A stretch of 64,000 nucleotides of DNA from Cronobacter muytjensii ATCC 51329 (GCF_001277195.1 NZ_CP012268.1:1426001-1490000); one strand, 5' to 3'. Shown: positions 24,917-35,229, counted from the first letter of the stretch. Numbers and translations: made by a program. Notes: a model not told the origin generated them from the sequence alone.

Positions 24917-25156
24917 TCAGGCAAGACGCATGATCCAGGCATCAGCTTGTTGATCGTAATGTTCGCGGTATAGCACGGAGTGTTCGCCGTTGAGTACAGC
25001 CGGAATACTGGTTTCGGCATCCCAGGCATCAAGCTGCATGCAGAGATCCGGGTCGGATTTGCAGGGGATACTCAGCTTGCGCTCGCCGGGCGCGTTGCCG
25101 TGCAGCTCTGCATCATCAATCTCGAACGTACCGATTTTAACGCTGGTTTTTGACAT
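24917..25156 (-). CDS. yebV: Conserved small protein YebV
   Basis: A 79-residue protein of unknown function, strongly conserved with E. coli YebV (IPCKSDPDLCMQLDAWDAET and the end QADAWIMRLA). The start at 25,156 (MSKTSVKIG) is chosen over 25,180 because GGGAGAG stands upstream and it matches the family length. In E. coli yebV is in the sigma-E or stress-linked set; nothing in this sequence settles its control. Confidence 0.9.
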   Translation of the reverse strand: MSKTSVKIGTFEIDDAELHGNAPGERKLSIPCKSDPDLCMQLDAWDAETSIPAVLNGEHSVLYREHYDQQADAWIMRLA

Positions 25157-25266
25157 AACGCTCTCCCTCAGACAGTACACAGGTGGTATGACCAGTCAGG
25201 CCCCACTTTTAGCATAGTCAAAAGCGCAGGAAATGCCAAAAACTCAGCGATGATTTTTTGTTCGCC

Positions 25267-26709
25267 TTATACGGGCGTTGCGAACAGCACGCCGTCGCGC
25301 ACCAGCTCGCGCGGATAACTGTTCTTGAGCCGGCTACCGACTTTTTTCGCAAGGCCCAACGGCTGGCGCTGGAAGGTGACGATGACGTCATCAGCATCCG
25401 GCGGTGTCTGCGGCCAGACATCGCGCCCGCGATACCACTCCTGCGCCTCTTCGGCGGTGAGCTCAAACGCGAGCGGGTTATCGCTCCCGGCAAGCGCCAC
25501 CACAGCCTCATGCTGCCAGCGGTACCCTTTATTATGGACCTCAGCCAGCCGAACGCCAGTGCGTGAGAATCGTACCTTGCCGATAAACGGCGTGAACGCC
25601 TGCGGGAACAGCCAGATCTCTTTATCACGCTGCCACAGGGCCAGCGTCTCATCCCAGACCAGCCCCACCTTGCCAGCCGCCGCGATGACCGCCTGCGCCT
25701 CGCGGGTTTTCATCGGGGCAAAAGGGAAAGCGCCGACTTTATAGGTCGGCGCGGGCAGCGGCGCGACCGGGGCGGTTTTACGCAGCCGCGCGACAAAAAA
25801 GCCTTCGCAGTCGTAAATCTGCGGAAAGACGTGCAGGAAACCCTCATCGGTCAGCGCCGCCTCCGCGCCGGGGAATAGCCCCTCAAGCGAGAGTATCTCC
25901 ACCGCCTGCGGATAGCGCGCCAGCAGCCAGCGCACCGTTTGCTGATTTTCTTCGCGGTTCAGCGTGCAGGTGGAATAAACCAGCGTGCCGCCGGGCGCGA
26001 GCGCGTGAAACGCGCTGTCGATAAGCTCGCGCTGGGTAGCGGCAATCTCCTGATTGCTTTGTGGCGACCAGTTGCGCAGCGCGTCCGGATCTTTTCTTAC
26101 CACGCCTTCGCCGGAGCAGGGCGCGTCAAGAAGGATCGCGTCGAACTGTTCAGGGAGCGCGGCGCCGAAAACGCGCCCGTCAAAGTGAGTGAGGCCGACG
26201 TTGCGGATGCCGCAGCGGCTGATATTGGCATGCAGCACTTTGACCCGGCTCGCGGAATATTCATTGGCGAGTATAAAACCCTGGTTTTGCATCAGCGCGG
26301 CGATTTGAGTGGTTTTCGAGCCCGGCGCGGCGGCGACATCCATGACCCGTGCGGGCGTGTTGCCGTCGGCGAAGAGCGCCGCCACCGGCAGCATGGAGCT
26401 TGCTTCCTGAATATAAAACTGACCGCTTAAATGTTCGGCGGTACTGCCAAGCGGCAGCGCCTCGTCGTCATCACGCTCTATCCAGAAACCTTCCGCGCAC
26501 CAGGGCACCGGCGTCAGTTGCCACCCATAGGGGGCGACCTGCGCGAGAAACGCCTCGACGCTGATTTTGAGCGTGTTAACGCGAATGCTGCGGCGCAGCG
26601 GGCGCTGGCAGGCAGCGATGAAATCGTCCATCGCAAGCCCTGCGGGCATCGCATCACGCATAACATCAAGAAAAGCCTCAGGAAGGCAGACAGAACCGGA
26701 TTGCGCCAC
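25267..26709 (-). CDS. rsmF: 16S rRNA (cytosine(1407)-C5)-methyltransferase
   Basis: Methylates C1407 of 16S rRNA with S-adenosylmethionine. The GTG start at 26,709 (VAQSGSVCLPEAFL) aligns with the E. coli N-terminus and has GAGGTG 8 bases upstream; it gives 480 residues. Methyltransferase motifs are MDVAAAPGSKTTQIAALM (SAM binding), LLDAPCSGEGVVRKD and LVYSTCTLNREEN, which carry the two cysteines of the m5C mechanism. The C-terminal part is the PUA-like RNA-binding region. Confidence 0.95.
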   Translation of the reverse strand: MAQSGSVCLPEAFLDVMRDAMPAGLAMDDFIAACQRPLRRSIRVNTLKISVEAFLAQVAPYGWQLTPVPWCAEGFWIERDDDEALPLGSTAEHLSGQFYIQEASSMLPVAALFADGNTPARVMDVAAAPGSKTTQIAALMQNQGFILANEYSASRVKVLHANISRCGIRNVGLTHFDGRVFGAALPEQFDAILLDAPCSGEGVVRKDPDALRNWSPQSNQEIAATQRELIDSAFHALAPGGTLVYSTCTLNREENQQTVRWLLARYPQAVEILSLEGLFPGAEAALTDEGFLHVFPQIYDCEGFFVARLRKTAPVAPLPAPTYKVGAFPFAPMKTREAQAVIAAAGKVGLVWDETLALWQRDKEIWLFPQAFTPFIGKVRFSRTGVRLAEVHNKGYRWQHEAVVALAGSDNPLAFELTAEEAQEWYRGRDVWPQTPPDADDVIVTFQRQPLGLAKKVGSRLKNSYPRELVRDGVLFATPV

Positions 26710-26785
26710 AGCACACCTCAGCGGGCAGAAAAAGAGGGCGCGAAGTGTAGCACAAACGCCCCGGCGTGACACCGGGGCGCTGGCG

Positions 26786-29419
26786 TTAACGAGGCAGGGC
26801 AGTCCCCCACTGGCGCCACTCTTTCGGCTCGCTGTCCTGCAACAGGAAGTGCTTACCGGCCTGCGCTTTCGGCGCGACTGGCGTCTGTGGCGGGGTGGCG
26901 AACGCGATGCCGCCGCGAATGAACTGGTTAAACGTGCCGGTTTTCACCACGCCGCCTACCAGCCCGAAGTTCAGGCTGTAGCCGGAGGCGAGCCAGAACA
27001 CGGAGTTTTCACGAACCAGATGCTGATAACGCTTGCTGATACGCATCGACACCATTACGCGATCAGAGAGGCTGCCAAGCGACATGCCGGTGACCGTGCC
27101 CACTTCGATGCCGCGGAACAGCACCGGCGTGCCGATGTTCAGCGAACCCGCTTCAGGGGCTTCCACCACAATGCTCAGGCCGTCGAGATAGCGAGAGTCC
27201 GTGATCGTCGCTTCCTGCAACTCAAAGCTACGGCGGCCCGGCCCGCGTCCCGGCTCGACGTTAATATAGGGCTGCAGGATGGTGTCGAGGTTTTCGACGC
27301 CCGCGGCGGAGATTTGCGGCGTCACCACCGAGAATCGCGTGCCGGCGCGCGCGAAGGTGTTAACGTATTCGGGGTAGAGCACCGCCGTCGCCTGCACCTC
27401 GTTGCGCTCGGTAATGAGCTTCAGCGACTCAATCTGGCCAATGTTGATACCGAGATAGCGAATGGGCATACCCGCCGCGATTTTCCCGGCGTCAAAGGCG
27501 TGCAGGGTTATCTGGCTGCCCACTGCGCGGGCGGCGGTCTCTGACGGATAGAGCGTGCGCTTATCTTTTTCGCCAAGGCCCGCACCCGCGCCATTAAGAT
27601 TATCGAAGCTGATGGCGCCTTTAAGCGCGCGGGAGAGCGGCGAGGCCTGCACCGTCAGTCCGCTGCCGTTCAACTGCACTTTCGCGCCGCCCTCGGCCCA
27701 GAAGACGCTGTTCGGCGTGAGGAGTTTGCGATACTCCGGCTTAATATGCACTTCGATATCAAACGCGTTGGCGCGCGGGCGCACGGTGATGACTTCGCCC
27801 ACTTCAAACTTACGATACAGCACGACCGAGCCCGCCTGTACGTCCGGCAGGCTTTCGGCGGTGAGCGTCAGCGTCGTGGTCGGCAGATCGCTCAGGCTGT
27901 TCTCCACCGCTTTTTCCAGATTGGCGTAGAGCGGATAATCGTCTTTCATCTCGCCTTTTTCGCCCGGCAGCACACGAATGCCGCCGCTCAGCCATTCGCT
28001 GGCGCTGGCGCCGAGAAACTCGACGCCGTCGAGGCCGACTTTGACATCCACGCGGCTGTTCACCACAAACTTGCTGTCGCCTTTCACCAGATCGCGATAT
28101 TGCGGATCAATAGCGACGGAGAAGCTGACGCCTTTGGCATTCAGCGAGCGCTCCAGCACCTGGCCTATCTGAATGCCGTGCAGGATAACCGGCTGTCCGG
28201 CGTCGATGCCGTAGCTCTCCGGCGCATGCAGCGTCAGGGTCAACACGCCAGGCTTTTGCAGCGGGGTTTTGTCATCCGGCAACACCACAAAATGGTTGCG
28301 CGGCTGGCCTTCGCCCGGTACCAGTTCCAGCGTACTGCCAGTCAGCAGCGTGCTGATTTCCGGATTATTAAGCGAGAGTTTCGGGCTGTGCATCTCAATG
28401 CGCGTGCCGTCGCGCAGCAGATTGACGACGCTCGGGTCGACGGTCAGCTCGCCGGTGACCGCGCCGCCTGGGTTGAGATTGAGTTTAGTCAGCGTACCTA
28501 CTTCAAGGCCCTGATACATTAGCGGCGTGGAATTTTCCTTCAGCCCCTGGCCGCCAGGTAAATCGAGTTTCACGAGTACACCGCGCTGGCTGTGGGCAAG
28601 ATCTTCATACAACCCGAACGTGTCGTTCTGGTCGGCGTGGGCGGAGTCCGCCGGCGAGTCAAAGGCGATAGCCCCGTTGACCAGCGCCGCCAGGCTCTCC
28701 AGCTCCACTTTGGCGCCGCTCAGCCCGATGTTGGTTTTCACGCCCGAGACGTTCCAGAAACGGCTGCCTTTTTTCACCAGATTGGTGAAGCGACGTTCGA
28801 TGATAACGTCAATGGTCACACCCTGTTTGTCGGTGTTAATCGAGTAGTCATAAACCCGCCCGACCGGGATTTTGCGGTAATAGACCAGCGAGCCGCTGTT
28901 CAGCGAGCCGAGATCCGGCGCGTGTAGATGAATCATCAACTCGCCCGTGTTAAGCCGGTATTTGGGCTGGGTATCGAGCGCGCGGAAGTGGTCGCGCGGC
29001 TCGCCTTCGCCCGGCATCATGCCGATGTAGTTGCCGCCGACCAGCGCGTCCAGCCCTGAGACGCCTGCAAGCGACGCTTTCGGCGTCACCAGCCAGAATT
29101 GCGTCTGATCGCGCAGGGCGTCTTTCATATCACTTTTAATACTGACCGTGACTTCGATTTTATTCAGGTCATCGCTCAGGCGGATATCCTGAACGGTGCC
29201 GACCTCGACGCCCTGATAGCGCACCGGTGTGCGCCCGGCGACGATCCCGTCGGCGGACATGAAATCGATAGTGACGGTTGTGCCTCGCTCCTCATAGGTT
29301 GTCCAGATAAGCCAGCCCGCAATCAGCAAAGCGATAACGGGCAGTAACCAGAACGGAGAGATGCGACGTTTTGTTTTAATTCGCGCTTCAGTCTGTGAAG
29401 CGGGCGTTTCCTGACTCAT
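26786..29419 (-). CDS. letB: Intermembrane lipid transport protein LetB (YebT, seven MCE domains)
   Basis: Forms a long periplasmic tunnel for lipids between the inner and outer membranes. It is 877 residues, as in E. coli. One N-terminal membrane helix (residues about 23-43, ISPFWLLPVIALLIAGWLIW) is followed by seven tandem MCE domains, each recognisable from its start: ADGIVAGRTPVRYQGVEVG, PDLGSLNSGSLVYYRKIPVG, PGGQGLKENSTPLMYQGLEVG, APESYGIDAGQPVILHG, LPDVQAGSVVLYRKFEVG, FDAGKIAAGMPIRYLG and APEAGSLNIGTPVLFRG. The start overlaps the end of letA by 32 bp. Confidence 0.96.
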   Translation of the reverse strand: MSQETPASQTEARIKTKRRISPFWLLPVIALLIAGWLIWTTYEERGTTVTIDFMSADGIVAGRTPVRYQGVEVGTVQDIRLSDDLNKIEVTVSIKSDMKDALRDQTQFWLVTPKASLAGVSGLDALVGGNYIGMMPGEGEPRDHFRALDTQPKYRLNTGELMIHLHAPDLGSLNSGSLVYYRKIPVGRVYDYSINTDKQGVTIDVIIERRFTNLVKKGSRFWNVSGVKTNIGLSGAKVELESLAALVNGAIAFDSPADSAHADQNDTFGLYEDLAHSQRGVLVKLDLPGGQGLKENSTPLMYQGLEVGTLTKLNLNPGGAVTGELTVDPSVVNLLRDGTRIEMHSPKLSLNNPEISTLLTGSTLELVPGEGQPRNHFVVLPDDKTPLQKPGVLTLTLHAPESYGIDAGQPVILHGIQIGQVLERSLNAKGVSFSVAIDPQYRDLVKGDSKFVVNSRVDVKVGLDGVEFLGASASEWLSGGIRVLPGEKGEMKDDYPLYANLEKAVENSLSDLPTTTLTLTAESLPDVQAGSVVLYRKFEVGEVITVRPRANAFDIEVHIKPEYRKLLTPNSVFWAEGGAKVQLNGSGLTVQASPLSRALKGAISFDNLNGAGAGLGEKDKRTLYPSETAARAVGSQITLHAFDAGKIAAGMPIRYLGINIGQIESLKLITERNEVQATAVLYPEYVNTFARAGTRFSVVTPQISAAGVENLDTILQPYINVEPGRGPGRRSFELQEATITDSRYLDGLSIVVEAPEAGSLNIGTPVLFRGIEVGTVTGMSLGSLSDRVMVSMRISKRYQHLVRENSVFWLASGYSLNFGLVGGVVKTGTFNQFIRGGIAFATPPQTPVAPKAQAGKHFLLQDSEPKEWRQWGTALPR

Positions 29420-30671
29420 GTGCGTCCCAAAGTAAGCGGCTGTCCAGCCATTCAACAGCAAGAATAGTCAAAATCACCGCTGCGCCGAAATAAAACGCAG
29501 CCGGCCCCATGACAAACGACAACAGCTGATCGCGGTTGACCAGCGACATCGTAAGAGAAATCACAAACAGATCGAGCATCGACCAGCGGCCAATCCAGGC
29601 CACCAGTCGCAGCATCAGAATGCGCGTACGCAGCCCCTGCTGGCATTTGAAATGGATACTCACCAGCAGCGTCAGCAGCACCAGCACTTTGGTAAAGGGC
29701 ACCAGAATACTGGCAATGAACACTACGGCCGCCACCAGAATGTTGCTCTGCGCCAGCGAGACGATGCCTGACATGATCGTATCTTCCTGGCGCGCGCCGT
29801 TGATATAGATAATGGAGATCGGCAGCAGGTTGGCGGGCAGCAGAAAGACCATCGAGGCAATCAGCGCCGCCCAGCATTTTTGCAGGCTCTGACGGCGGCG
29901 GCGGCGCAGGGGAATGTGGCAGCGCGAGCAGCGACCGCGTTTATCCGGCACGCCGGTGTAATGGCAGCCCAGACAGACGCGGAGATCCTCGTGGTAGCGG
30001 GTGGCGGGGCGCTGCGGGTAAAACCGTTCCCAGAGTTGTTCCACATTAAGATGAATCAGCGTCATCACGCTCAGCACCACCAGCGCCACAAATGCCAGCA
30101 GCCCGATCCCCGGCTCAAGCCAGGCGTATTCGCGCACCTTGATAGATGCGACGCCGATGCCCACCAGATAGATATCGAGCATCACCCATTCGCGCAACCG
30201 CTCCAGCATCAGAAGCACCGGCCGCAGGTTCATGCCGAGGATATTGCCAAACCAGAGATACGCGATGGCGGCCACCAGCGTGGCGGGCGCGCCAACCGCG
30301 CAAAACAGTACCATCGCGGCGGTGATGGTGTCGCCCTGACGGGTCATCTGCCAGATGCCCTGAAAGAGATTAGCGTCGATGCGCGTGCCGAGCAGGTAGA
30401 GACGCAGCAATGGCTCGCTGTAAGCAAACGGCATCAGCAGCAGCATTGTTATCGCCATTGCCGCCAGCCGGGTGAGCGACCAGTCGCGCCCGTCGCGGAT
30501 TTTCGCGTCGCAACGCGGGCAGTGCGCGGTCTGGTTGGACTTGACCACAGGCAGCATAAAAAGGATATCGCATTGCGGACAACGCTGATAATGTTCCATC
30601 GGCAACGGCTCGCCGATGGCGTGAATGGTCAGTTTTTTGCCAGGAGAAAGCTGTTGGGTTTTGAGTGCCAT
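29388..30671 (-). CDS. letA: Intermembrane transport protein LetA (YebS, PqiA family)
   Basis: Inner-membrane partner of LetB, 427 residues. It has two PqiA-like halves, each with a zinc-ribbon (CPQCDILFML...CPRCDAKI near residues 34-60 and CLGCHYTG...CSRCHIPL near 235-260) followed by four hydrophobic segments. Its gene precedes letB on the minus strand with overlap, so the pair is one transcript. It is divergent from msrC. Confidence 0.94.
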   Translation of the reverse strand: MALKTQQLSPGKKLTIHAIGEPLPMEHYQRCPQCDILFMLPVVKSNQTAHCPRCDAKIRDGRDWSLTRLAAMAITMLLLMPFAYSEPLLRLYLLGTRIDANLFQGIWQMTRQGDTITAAMVLFCAVGAPATLVAAIAYLWFGNILGMNLRPVLLMLERLREWVMLDIYLVGIGVASIKVREYAWLEPGIGLLAFVALVVLSVMTLIHLNVEQLWERFYPQRPATRYHEDLRVCLGCHYTGVPDKRGRCSRCHIPLRRRRRQSLQKCWAALIASMVFLLPANLLPISIIYINGARQEDTIMSGIVSLAQSNILVAAVVFIASILVPFTKVLVLLTLLVSIHFKCQQGLRTRILMLRLVAWIGRWSMLDLFVISLTMSLVNRDQLLSFVMGPAAFYFGAAVILTILAVEWLDSRLLWDAHESGNARFTD

Positions 30672-30799
30672 GTGCGAAGCATTATTTTATATGATTCTGT
30701 TATCGTAACTCATGAAATGATTAATCTTGAGCATGAGCGCATTTAATGCTTATTTTAGTAGGCTGGCAGAGTAAGTAAGACAACAAAGCGATCGGATTA

Positions 30800-31294
30800 A
30801 TGAACAAAACACAATTTTACGCGGAACTCAATCGCGATTTTCAATCCCTTATGGCAGGGGAAACCAGTTTTCTGGCGACGCTCGCGAATACCAGCGCGCT
30901 GCTGTTCGAACGTCTTGATGGCGTAAACTGGGCAGGGTTCTACCTTCTGGAAGACAAAACGCTGGTGCTCGGCCCGTTCCAGGGCAAAATCGCCTGCGTG
31001 CGCATCCCTTATGGCCGTGGCGTGTGCGGAACCGCCGTTGCGACCGGCGAAGTGCAACGCGTGGATGACGTGCATGCCTTCGATGGCCACATTGCCTGTG
31101 ACGCGTCCAGCAATGCCGAAATCGTACTGCCGCTGCGCGTTAACGGTCAGGTTTTCGGCGTGCTGGATATCGACAGCACCGTCTTTAACCGCTTCGATGC
31201 CGACGACGAACAAGGCCTGCGTACCCTGGTAGAGCAGCTTGAAGCCGTTATTGCGGGTACTGACTTTAAAAAATTCTTTGCGCCAGACGCATGA
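30800..31294 (+). CDS. msrC: Free methionine (R)-sulfoxide reductase
   Basis: Reduces free methionine-(R)-sulfoxide with thioredoxin-supplied electrons. It is a 164-residue GAF-domain protein. Three redox cysteines are visible, C66 (KIACVRIP), C76 (GRGVCGTAV) and C100 (GHIACDASSNAEIVLPL), at the same spacing as in E. coli. The Asp-rich FGVLDIDSTVFNRFD is the GAF end. The gene is divergent from letA. Confidence 0.95.
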   Translation: MNKTQFYAELNRDFQSLMAGETSFLATLANTSALLFERLDGVNWAGFYLLEDKTLVLGPFQGKIACVRIPYGRGVCGTAVATGEVQRVDDVHAFDGHIACDASSNAEIVLPLRVNGQVFGVLDIDSTVFNRFDADDEQGLRTLVEQLEAVIAGTDFKKFFAPDA

Positions 31295-31394
31295 TAAGCA
31301 ACGGATAACGTGGCATTTACCGATGGCGTCATTATAATGACGCCTGTTCATGCCTGCGGCTTGTTGGCAACATCCGTTGTAATCAGGAAATTTC

Positions 31395-32084
31395 ATGGAA
31401 AATCAACCTAAGTTGAATAGCAGTAAAGAAGTTATCGCCTTTCTGGCCGAACGTTTTCCGCAGTGTTTCAGTGCTGAAGGCGAAGCGCGTCCTCTGAAGA
31501 TCGGCATTTTTCAGGATCTGGTGGAGCGCGTTGAGGGCGAAATGAACCTCAGCAAAACGCAACTGCGTTCCGCATTACGTCTTTATACGTCGAGCTGGCG
31601 CTACCTTTACGGTATTAAGCCTGGCGCGACGCGTGTCGACCTTGACGGCAATCCGTGCGGCGTGCTGGAAGAGCAGCACGTAGAACACGCCCGCAAGCAG
31701 CTTGAAGAAGCGAAAGCCCGCGTTCAGGCGCAGCGCGCCGAGCAGCAGGCGAAAAAACGCGAAGCGGCAGGCGCTGAAGGCGAAGAAAACGGCGCAGAGC
31801 GTCGTGAACGTAAGCCGCGTCCGGCTCCGCGCCGTAAGGAAAACGCCGAGCGTAAACCTCGTCCGGCTAAAGCCGCTGCTGCTAAAGCGCCACGCCCTGC
31901 GCGTGAAGAACGTCACACCCCGGTATCTGACATCACGGCGCTCAGCGTCGGCCAGGCTATTAAGGTGAAAGCAGGCAATAACGCGATGGACGCCACCGTG
32001 CAGGAAATTACCAAAGATGGCGTCCGTGTACAGCTGACTTCTGGTATGTCGATGATTGTACGCGCAGAACATTTATTGTTCTGA
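31395..32084 (+). CDS. proQ: RNA chaperone ProQ
   Basis: Global RNA-binding protein acting on small RNAs and 3' ends of mRNAs; originally linked to ProP osmoregulation. It is 229 residues. The FinO-like N-terminal domain (residues about 1-120) contains IAFLAERFPQCFSAEGEARP and SSWRYLYGIKPGATRVDLDG. A basic Lys/Arg/Ala-rich linker (about 120-175) leads to a C-terminal Tudor/Hfq-like domain (VSDITALSVGQAIKVKAGN). It is followed after 19 bp by prc. Confidence 0.97.
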   Translation: MENQPKLNSSKEVIAFLAERFPQCFSAEGEARPLKIGIFQDLVERVEGEMNLSKTQLRSALRLYTSSWRYLYGIKPGATRVDLDGNPCGVLEEQHVEHARKQLEEAKARVQAQRAEQQAKKREAAGAEGEENGAERRERKPRPAPRRKENAERKPRPAKAAAAKAPRPAREERHTPVSDITALSVGQAIKVKAGNNAMDATVQEITKDGVRVQLTSGMSMIVRAEHLLF

Positions 32085-32103
32085 AACGGAGGTCAACCAG
32101 GGC

Positions 32104-34152
32104 ATGAACACTTTTTTTAAGCTTACCGCCGTCGCCGGCCTGCTGCTGATGGCGGGCCAGGCGTTGGCCGTGGATGACATTACCCGTCCTGACCAGATCC
32201 CGGTTCTTAAAGAAGAACCGCAGCATGCCACAGTAAGCGAGCGCGTGACCTCCCGGTTCACCCGCTCTCACTATCGCCAGTTCGATCTTAACGAAGCCTT
32301 CTCCGCCAAAATCTTCGATCGCTACCTCAACCTGCTCGACTACAGCCATAACGTGCTGCTGGCGGGTGACGTTGAACAGTTCGCGAAGAAAAAGGGCCAG
32401 ATCGGCGACGAACTGCGCAGCGGCAAGCTCGACGTGTTTTACGATCTCTATAATCTGGCACAGCAGCGCCGTTTTGAGCGCTATCAATACGCGCTGAAAG
32501 TGCTCGAAAGACCGATGGATTTCACCGGTAACGATACGTTTGATATCGATCGCAGCAAGGCGCCCTGGCCTGCCAGCGAAGCGGAGCTGAATAAGCTCTG
32601 GGACGGCAAAGTCAAATATGACGAGCTGAGCCTGAAGCTGACCGGCAAAACCGATGCGGAAATTCGCGAAACACTGACCAAGCGTTATAAATTCGCGATC
32701 CGTCGCCTGGCGCAAACCAACAGTGAAGATGTGTTCTCGCTGGCGATGACCGCCTTCGCGCACGAAATCGACCCGCACACCAATTATCTCTCACCGCGCA
32801 GCACCGAACAGTTCAACACCGAAATGAGCCTCTCGCTTGAGGGCATCGGCGCGGTACTGCAAATGGACGACGATTACACCGTTATCAACTCCATGGTCGC
32901 AGGCGGTCCGGCTGCGAAAAGCAAGGCGATTAGCGTTGGCGATCGTATTGTCGGTGTCGGCCAGGTGGGTCAGCAGATGCAGGATGTCATCGGCTGGCGT
33001 CTTGATGACGTCGTGGCGTTGATTAAAGGGCCGAAGGGCAGCAAAGTGCGCCTTGAGATCCTGCCTGCCGGTAAAGGCACTAAAACCCGCATTATTACGC
33101 TGACGCGTGAGCGCATACGTCTTGAAGACCGTGCCGTGAAGATGTCAGTGAAAAATGTCGGTAAAGAAAAAATCGGCGTGCTGGATATTCCTGGCTTCTA
33201 CGTTGGTCTCACCGATGACGTGAAAGTGCAGCTCCAGAAGCTTGAGAAACAGAACGTCAGCGGGGTAATTATTGACCTGCGCTCCAACGGCGGCGGAGCG
33301 TTGACCGAGGCGGTTTCGCTCTCTGGTCTGTTTATCCCGTCCGGCCCGGTAGTTCAGGTGCGTGATAACAACGGCAAGGTGCGTGAAGATCGCGATACCG
33401 ATGGCGTGGTCTATTACAAAGGCCCGCTGGTGGTGATGGTCGACCGTTTCAGCGCCTCGGCGTCTGAGATTTTCGCCGCCGCAATGCAGGATTATGGCCG
33501 CGCGCTGATTGTCGGCGAGCCGACCTTCGGGAAGGGCACCGTGCAGCAGTATCGTTCGCTGAACCGCATCTACGATCAGATGCTGCGTCCGGAATGGCCG
33601 GCGTTGGGTTCAGTGCAGTACACCATCCAGAAGTTCTACCGTGTCAACGGCGGCAGCACCCAGCGTAAAGGGGTGACGCCGGACATCATCATGCCGACCG
33701 GCAATGAAGAGACCGAAACCGGTGAGAAATTCGAGGATAACGCGCTGCCGTGGGATAGCATCAACGCCGCCACGTATGAGAAGTCAGGCGATCTCAAACC
33801 GGTCGGCCCTGTACTGCTCAAAAATCATAACGATCGTATCGCGAAAGATCCGGAGTTTCAGTACATCATCAAGGACATTGCTCGTTTTAACGCCATGAAA
33901 GATAAGCGTAATATCGTATCGCTTAATCTGGCTCAGCGTGAAAAAGAGAACCGCGAAGATGACGCAACCCGGCTGGCGCGTATCAACGACCGCCTGAAGC
34001 GCGCCGGGAAACCGCCGCTGGCGAAACTCGACGATCTGCCGAAGGATTATCAGGAGCCGGATCCGTATCTCGATGAAACGGTCCATATCGCGCTCGATCT
34101 GGCGGATATGACCAAAGAGAGCACGGCGCAGGCCGATGCCGCGAAGAAGTAA
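32104..34152 (+). CDS. prc: Tail-specific protease Prc
   Basis: Periplasmic S41 serine protease that processes penicillin-binding protein 3 and degrades tagged proteins. It is 682 residues. A signal peptide (MNTFFKLTAVAGLLLMAGQALA) is followed by an N-terminal helical domain, a PDZ domain (about 245-330, EGIGAVLQMDDDYTVINSMVAGGPAAKSKA) and the catalytic domain, with the Ser of FSASASEIFAAAMQDYG (about residue 452) and the Lys of VGEPTFGKGTVQQY (about 477). It is co-transcribed with proQ. Confidence 0.97.
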   Translation: MNTFFKLTAVAGLLLMAGQALAVDDITRPDQIPVLKEEPQHATVSERVTSRFTRSHYRQFDLNEAFSAKIFDRYLNLLDYSHNVLLAGDVEQFAKKKGQIGDELRSGKLDVFYDLYNLAQQRRFERYQYALKVLERPMDFTGNDTFDIDRSKAPWPASEAELNKLWDGKVKYDELSLKLTGKTDAEIRETLTKRYKFAIRRLAQTNSEDVFSLAMTAFAHEIDPHTNYLSPRSTEQFNTEMSLSLEGIGAVLQMDDDYTVINSMVAGGPAAKSKAISVGDRIVGVGQVGQQMQDVIGWRLDDVVALIKGPKGSKVRLEILPAGKGTKTRIITLTRERIRLEDRAVKMSVKNVGKEKIGVLDIPGFYVGLTDDVKVQLQKLEKQNVSGVIIDLRSNGGGALTEAVSLSGLFIPSGPVVQVRDNNGKVREDRDTDGVVYYKGPLVVMVDRFSASASEIFAAAMQDYGRALIVGEPTFGKGTVQQYRSLNRIYDQMLRPEWPALGSVQYTIQKFYRVNGGSTQRKGVTPDIIMPTGNEETETGEKFEDNALPWDSINAATYEKSGDLKPVGPVLLKNHNDRIAKDPEFQYIIKDIARFNAMKDKRNIVSLNLAQREKENREDDATRLARINDRLKRAGKPPLAKLDDLPKDYQEPDPYLDETVHIALDLADMTKESTAQADAAKK

Positions 34153-34159
34153 ACTCCCC

Positions 34160-34190
34160 AACCGGCGCAGATGATGCGCCGGTTTTTTTA
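34160..34190 (+). terminator. Intrinsic terminator after prc
   Basis: ACCGGCGCA and TGCGCCGGT around GATGA, followed by TTTTTT. It stands 8 bp after the prc stop. Confidence 0.9.
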
Positions 34191-34347
34191 GCGTCGTGTT
34201 ATCCCCCCGTCAGCGAAATGCTACAAAATGTAAAGTTTCGTATTTTTAGAGACTTGCCAGCCTGTGATGCTTGAAAACGGCGTGCGCGCCCCTACGATGT
34301 GTGTAATCGCATAAGGCGTATTGTTAAACCGAGGTAAAAAGAAAATT

Positions 34348-35229
34348 ATGATGCGAATTGCGCTTTTCCTGTTGACTAACCTGGCCGTCATGGTGGTGTT
34401 CGGTCTGGTGCTCAGCCTGACAGGGATCCAGTCAAGCAGCGTGACGGGCCTTCTGATCATGGCGCTGCTGTTTGGCTTCGGCGGCTCGATCGTTTCGCTG
34501 CTGATGTCCAAATGGATGGCGCTGAAATCGGTAGGCGGCGAGGTTATCGAAGCGCCGCGTAACGAAACGGAACGCTGGCTAATGGATACCGTGGCGCAGC
34601 AATCACGCCAGGCGGGCATCGCGATGCCGCAGGTGGCGATTTATCATGCGCCGGATATTAACGCGTTTGCGACCGGCGCGCGCCGTGATGCCTCGCTGGT
34701 GGCTGTCAGTACCGGGCTTTTACAGAATATGAGCCGCGATGAAGCGGAGGCGGTTATCGCCCACGAAATCAGCCATATCGCCAATGGTGACATGGTGACG
34801 ATGACCCTGATTCAGGGCGTGGTAAACACCTTCGTTATCTTTATTTCGCGCATTATCGCGCAGGTAGCGGCAGGGTTCCTTGGCGGAAACCGCGACGAGG
34901 GCGAAGAGAGCAACGGCAACCCGCTGATTTATTTCGCGGTGGCAACCGTGCTGGAGCTGGTGTTCGGTATTCTGGCGAGCATCATCACCATGTGGTTCTC
35001 GCGCTACCGTGAGTTTCACGCCGACGCAGGCTCGGCGAAACTGGTCGGCCGCGAGAAGATGATTGCCGCGCTTCAGCGATTGAAAACGAGCTATGAGCCG
35101 CAGGAAGCGAGCAGCATGATGGCGTTCTGCATCAACGGTAAATCGAAATCGCTGAGCGAACTCTTCATGACGCACCCGCCGCTGGATAAACGTATCGAAG
35201 CGCTGCGTAGCGGTGAATACCTCAAGTAA
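34348..35229 (+). CDS. htpX: Inner-membrane zinc protease HtpX
   Basis: M48 metalloprotease of the inner membrane that degrades misfolded membrane proteins with FtsH. It is 293 residues with two N-terminal membrane helices (about 5-27 and 37-57). The zinc motif HEISH lies near residues 139-143 in EAVIAHEISHIANGD, and the third zinc ligand is in the REFHADAGSAKLVG segment. The start at 34,348 (MMRIALF) matches E. coli and has GAGG upstream. Confidence 0.97.
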   Translation: MMRIALFLLTNLAVMVVFGLVLSLTGIQSSSVTGLLIMALLFGFGGSIVSLLMSKWMALKSVGGEVIEAPRNETERWLMDTVAQQSRQAGIAMPQVAIYHAPDINAFATGARRDASLVAVSTGLLQNMSRDEAEAVIAHEISHIANGDMVTMTLIQGVVNTFVIFISRIIAQVAAGFLGGNRDEGEESNGNPLIYFAVATVLELVFGILASIITMWFSRYREFHADAGSAKLVGREKMIAALQRLKTSYEPQEASSMMAFCINGKSKSLSELFMTHPPLDKRIEALRSGEYLK